DNA of 8,350 nucleotides, taken from assembly GCA_002454125.1 (NCBI GenBank), contig DKII01000003.1, forward strand, positions 4,673 to 13,022. Direction: 5' to 3'. Of the stretch, positions 6,062-8,350 are shown in pieces (within the stretch, counting starts at the first letter, position 1; every line of letters starts with the position of its first letter). The notes below the pieces were generated by a model. It ran no database searches. It saw only the letters and a program-made list of their open reading frames with translations, and was not told the DNA's origin. The translations under genes and the position numbers were made by a program. The DNA is from Novosphingobium sp. UBA6722. GTDB lineage: Bacteria > Pseudomonadota > Alphaproteobacteria > Sphingomonadales > Sphingomonadaceae.

Positions 6062-6897
6062 AACTCTGCACCTATACTGCCGCTGGCCAGACCCGCACCG
6101 GGATCGTGGTCGGCGATACCGTGATCGACAGCGGCGTTCCGGGGACGATGATCGACCTGATCCGCGATTGGGACGCCCTAAAGCCAGCGCTGGAGGTGCG
6201 CGCTGCGGCCGGTGGCGGGGTGCCGCTGGCTTCGGTCAAGCTCGAAGCCCCGGTCCAGCGTCCGGGCAAGATCTGGGCAATCGGCCTCAACTATGCCGAT
6301 CACATCGCCGAATCCAATATGGCGACGCCGGAGCGGCAGGTGTGGTTCACCAAGGCCGTCACCTCGATCAACGCGCCCTATGATCCGATCGAGATCGCGA
6401 AAGGCACTTTCACTGCCGATTACGAGGTCGAGCTGGTCGCCGTGGTCGGCAAGGGCGGCAAGCACGTCAGCGCAGCCGACGCTGCGGGCGCGATCTTTGG
6501 CTACTGCGTTGGCAACGACGTGACCGAACGGATGTGGCAGCACGCCGGCCCGCAATGGTCGCTGGGCAAGAGCTTTGACACCCATGCGCCGATCGGCCCG
6601 TGGATCGTCACTGCCGATGAGGTCGGTGATCCGCATGCATTGGGCCTGCGCTGCTTCGTCAATGGCGAGAAGCGGCAGGATTCGAACAGCCGGCATCTCG
6701 TCTTCAATATCTGGCAGCAGGTTGAACATCTCTCGACAGGCATGACGCTGGAGCCGGGCGACGTGATCTTCACCGGCACCCCCGGCGGCGTTGGCGCGGC
6801 GATGGATCCGCGCCAGTTCCTGAAGGCGGGCGACGTGGTCCGCTGCGAGATCGATGGGCTCGGCCACATCGAGGGCACCATGGTGGCAGAAGGCTGA
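6058..6897 (+). CDS. fumarylacetoacetate hydrolase (FAH) family protein
   Basis: A 279-residue FAH-family enzyme; members hydrolyse or decarboxylate beta-diketo/enol acids using a divalent metal. After a short N-terminal domain (1-70) the catalytic fold begins with KIWAIGLNYADHIAE (71-85, H82 in the lid). Metal ligands are visible: E123 and E125 (DYEVELVAVVGKG) and D154 (VGNDVTER). K171 (LGKSFDT) is the conserved catalytic lysine, and FTGTPGGVG (238-246) closes the site. The start at 6058 is fixed by the ATGA overlap with the VOC stop and by AAAGGAA (about 7 bp upstream). A longer reading from 5932 would only read through the VOC gene in another frame. Between a ring-cleaving and a ring-hydroxylating enzyme, it most likely acts on the meta-cleavage product as a C-C hydrolase. 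An isomerase/decarboxylase role like the homoprotocatechuate-pathway relative is possible. Confidence 0.9.
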   Translation: MKLCTYTAAGQTRTGIVVGDTVIDSGVPGTMIDLIRDWDALKPALEVRAAAGGGVPLASVKLEAPVQRPGKIWAIGLNYADHIAESNMATPERQVWFTKAVTSINAPYDPIEIAKGTFTADYEVELVAVVGKGGKHVSAADAAGAIFGYCVGNDVTERMWQHAGPQWSLGKSFDTHAPIGPWIVTADEVGDPHALGLRCFVNGEKRQDSNSRHLVFNIWQQVEHLSTGMTLEPGDVIFTGTPGGVGAAMDPRQFLKAGDVVRCEIDGLGHIEGTMVAEG

Positions 6898-6902
6898 CGG
6901 CC

Positions 6903-8339
6903 ATGGCGGGGGCGGACTTCGACTGCGATGTCCTGATTGCCGGGGGCGGGCCGACAGGGGTGACCTTGGCGGTGCTGCTCGCCAAGCGCGGCGTTTCGGT
7001 CATCGTCGCGGAAAAGGAAGCGGCGATCTATCCGCTGCCCCGCGCCGCCCACATTGATCACGAGGGCATGCGGATCCTGCAGGAGGCCGGGGTGGCCGAG
7101 GCGGTGATGCAGACCGCGCGGCGCGCCAACCGCTATGACTTCCTCAGTGCCAAGGGCGAAGTCCTGCTGCGCTTCGAGGGTGCCGGGCAGATCGGCCCGG
7201 GCGGCTGGCCCGCCGCCAACATGATCCACCAGCCCAGCGTTGAGGCCGAACTGCACAAGGCCTTGGCCGCGCAGCCCAAGGCCGAGCTGCACCACCGCTG
7301 GGAACTCAAATCCTTCTCGGACGATGGCACGGGCGTGACGGCCCAGGTCAACACGCCCGAAGGCGAGCGCACGATCCGGGCCCGCTACCTCGTCGGCGCG
7401 GACGGCGCGCGCAGTCCGGTGCGCGAAGCCTGCGGGATTCATTTCGACGACCTCAACTTTGAAGAGCCCTGGCTGGTGGTTGACGTGCTGGTCGATGACT
7501 ATTCGAAGCTCCCGACCGAGAACCTCCAGATCTGCAACCCCAAGCGACCGACCACCTGCGTGCTGATGGGCGAAGGGCGGCACCGCTGGGAGTTCATGAT
7601 CCTGCCGGGTGAGACGGCCGAGCAGGTCAGCGAAGATGCCTTCATCGACCGGCTGCTCGAGCCCTGGAACGTCAAGGGCGCGGTCCGGCTCGAGCGCAAG
7701 GCGGTTTATACCTTCCGCGCCCGGATTGCCGCGCAGTGGCGCAAGGGCCGCGTGCTGCTGGCGGGCGATGCCGCCCACCAGACCCCGCCCTTTGCAGGGC
7801 AGGGCATGTGCTCGGGCCTGCGCGATGCGGCCAACCTCGCCTGGAAGCTGGCCGCGGTTGCCAAGGGTGAGGCGGAGGACAGCCTTCTCGACAGCTACCA
7901 GCCCGAACGCGCGCCCAACCTGCGCGCCACGATCGACATGGCGATCATGATGGGCAAGACCGTCTGCATCACCAATCCGTTCGCGGCCTGGCTGCGCGAC
8001 ATGAAGTTCAAGCTGGCGCGCAAGCTCGGCAAGCTACCCGATGGCCCGCCCGCCTATCCGCCGATCTCGGCGGGCCGGATCCTCGCGGGCAGCGCCGGGG
8101 CGGGGAGCTACTTCCCGCAGCCGCTGGCCGCCGATGGCACCCGGCTCGATGCGGTGCTGGGCCTGGGCCACAGGCTGATAACGCCTGCTGACCTCGGCAC
8201 TCCGGAGCTGGCACCCTTCGCCAGGCCGCTGAAAGCCTGGCTCGACAAGCACCAGGCGCAGGCGGTGCTTGTGCGCCCGGATCGCTACGTGTTTGGAACT
8301 GGTTCCCCGGCCGAACTGGCGGAAAAATGGAGCGGGTGA
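6903..8339 (+). CDS. FAD-dependent aromatic hydroxylase (MhpA / phenol 2-monooxygenase class)
   Basis: A 478-residue group A flavoprotein monooxygenase, predicted to ortho-hydroxylate a phenol using NAD(P)H and O2. The three family fingerprints are in order: GGGPTG (14-19, FAD dinucleotide fold), VGADGARSPVR (164-174, DG motif) and RVLLAGDAAHQTPPFAGQG (283-301, GD motif binding FAD ribose). The C-terminal region (about 388-478) looks like the thioredoxin-like domain of this class, ending in VLVRPDRYVFGTG. The protein is shorter than E. coli MhpA (about 550 residues), mostly in the C-terminal half, but ends at a natural TGA. ATG 6903 follows AGAAGG (6888-6893), 5 bp past the FAH stop. Co-transcribed with VOC and FAH, it most likely makes the catechol that VOC cleaves. 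MhpA, HbpA and PheA-like relatives differ in substrate, so none is assigned. Confidence 0.9.
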   Translation: MAGADFDCDVLIAGGGPTGVTLAVLLAKRGVSVIVAEKEAAIYPLPRAAHIDHEGMRILQEAGVAEAVMQTARRANRYDFLSAKGEVLLRFEGAGQIGPGGWPAANMIHQPSVEAELHKALAAQPKAELHHRWELKSFSDDGTGVTAQVNTPEGERTIRARYLVGADGARSPVREACGIHFDDLNFEEPWLVVDVLVDDYSKLPTENLQICNPKRPTTCVLMGEGRHRWEFMILPGETAEQVSEDAFIDRLLEPWNVKGAVRLERKAVYTFRARIAAQWRKGRVLLAGDAAHQTPPFAGQGMCSGLRDAANLAWKLAAVAKGEAEDSLLDSYQPERAPNLRATIDMAIMMGKTVCITNPFAAWLRDMKFKLARKLGKLPDGPPAYPPISAGRILAGSAGAGSYFPQPLAADGTRLDAVLGLGHRLITPADLGTPELAPFARPLKAWLDKHQAQAVLVRPDRYVFGTGSPAELAEKWSG

Positions 8340-8344
8340 AGGGA
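8339..8344 (+). promoter_or_regulatory. possible ribosome-binding site for a further operon gene
   Basis: AAGGGA overlaps the last base of the hydroxylase stop codon and is followed by ATCGAA to the window edge. A start codon just after 8350 would have normal spacing, so the operon probably continues. This rests on six bases only. Confidence 0.35.
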
Positions 8345-8350
8345 ATCGAA

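Noticed and set aside
6501..7778. Minus-strand open frame (425 codons) opposite the FAH and hydroxylase genes
   Set aside because: It spans the junction of two real genes and has no motifs; it is a GC-content artefact.
1..8350. tRNA, rRNA, CRISPR array, insertion sequence or phage genes
   Set aside because: I saw no repeat-spacer pattern, transposase motif, terminal inverted repeats or tRNA-like cloverleaf; nearly all of the window is covered by metabolic genes.

Overview
The window is GC-rich, densely coding bacterial DNA with strong G/C third-position bias. The fragment at the left edge is the C-terminus of a dCTP deaminase of the roughly 184-residue alphaproteobacterial kind. Together with the gene content (LCAD-like acyl-CoA dehydrogenase, DoxX, trans-acting enoyl-reductase family protein, TetR-controlled ring-cleavage genes) this suggests an alphaproteobacterium, most likely a sphingomonad (Novosphingobium/Sphingobium/Erythrobacter type). 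The lineage is inferred from protein character, not from a search.

Left part (1-4342, all + strand): the 3' end of dcd; an acyl-CoA dehydrogenase 13 bp downstream; an 86-bp gap with a strong hairpin; a DoxX-family four-helix membrane protein; a 110-bp gap with a long dyad; a saccharopine dehydrogenase-like / trans-acting enoyl reductase family oxidoreductase; and an MFS transporter whose start codon overlaps the oxidoreductase stop (ATGA). The MFS gene runs 36 bp into the 3' end of the next gene, which lies on the other strand.

Right part (4307-8350): a TetR-family repressor gene (- strand) diverges from a tightly packed + strand operon of three genes: a two-domain vicinal-oxygen-chelate (type I extradiol dioxygenase-like) protein, a fumarylacetoacetate hydrolase (FAH) family protein, and an FAD-dependent aromatic hydroxylase of the MhpA/phenol-hydroxylase class. 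The 99-bp divergent intergenic region carries two nearly identical 14-bp palindromes (TGACC-N4-GGTCA and a variant), very probably the TetR operators.

Working model (inference): the flavoprotein hydroxylates a phenolic compound to a catechol, the VOC protein cleaves the ring in meta fashion, and the FAH-family protein hydrolyses the ring-fission product in place of the usual alpha/beta hydrolase. TetR would derepress the operon when a substrate or intermediate appears. The MFS transporter, oxidoreductase and acyl-CoA dehydrogenase may supply uptake and side-chain oxidation, but only their position supports that. The operon probably continues past the right edge, because a ribosome-binding-site-like sequence follows the last stop codon.
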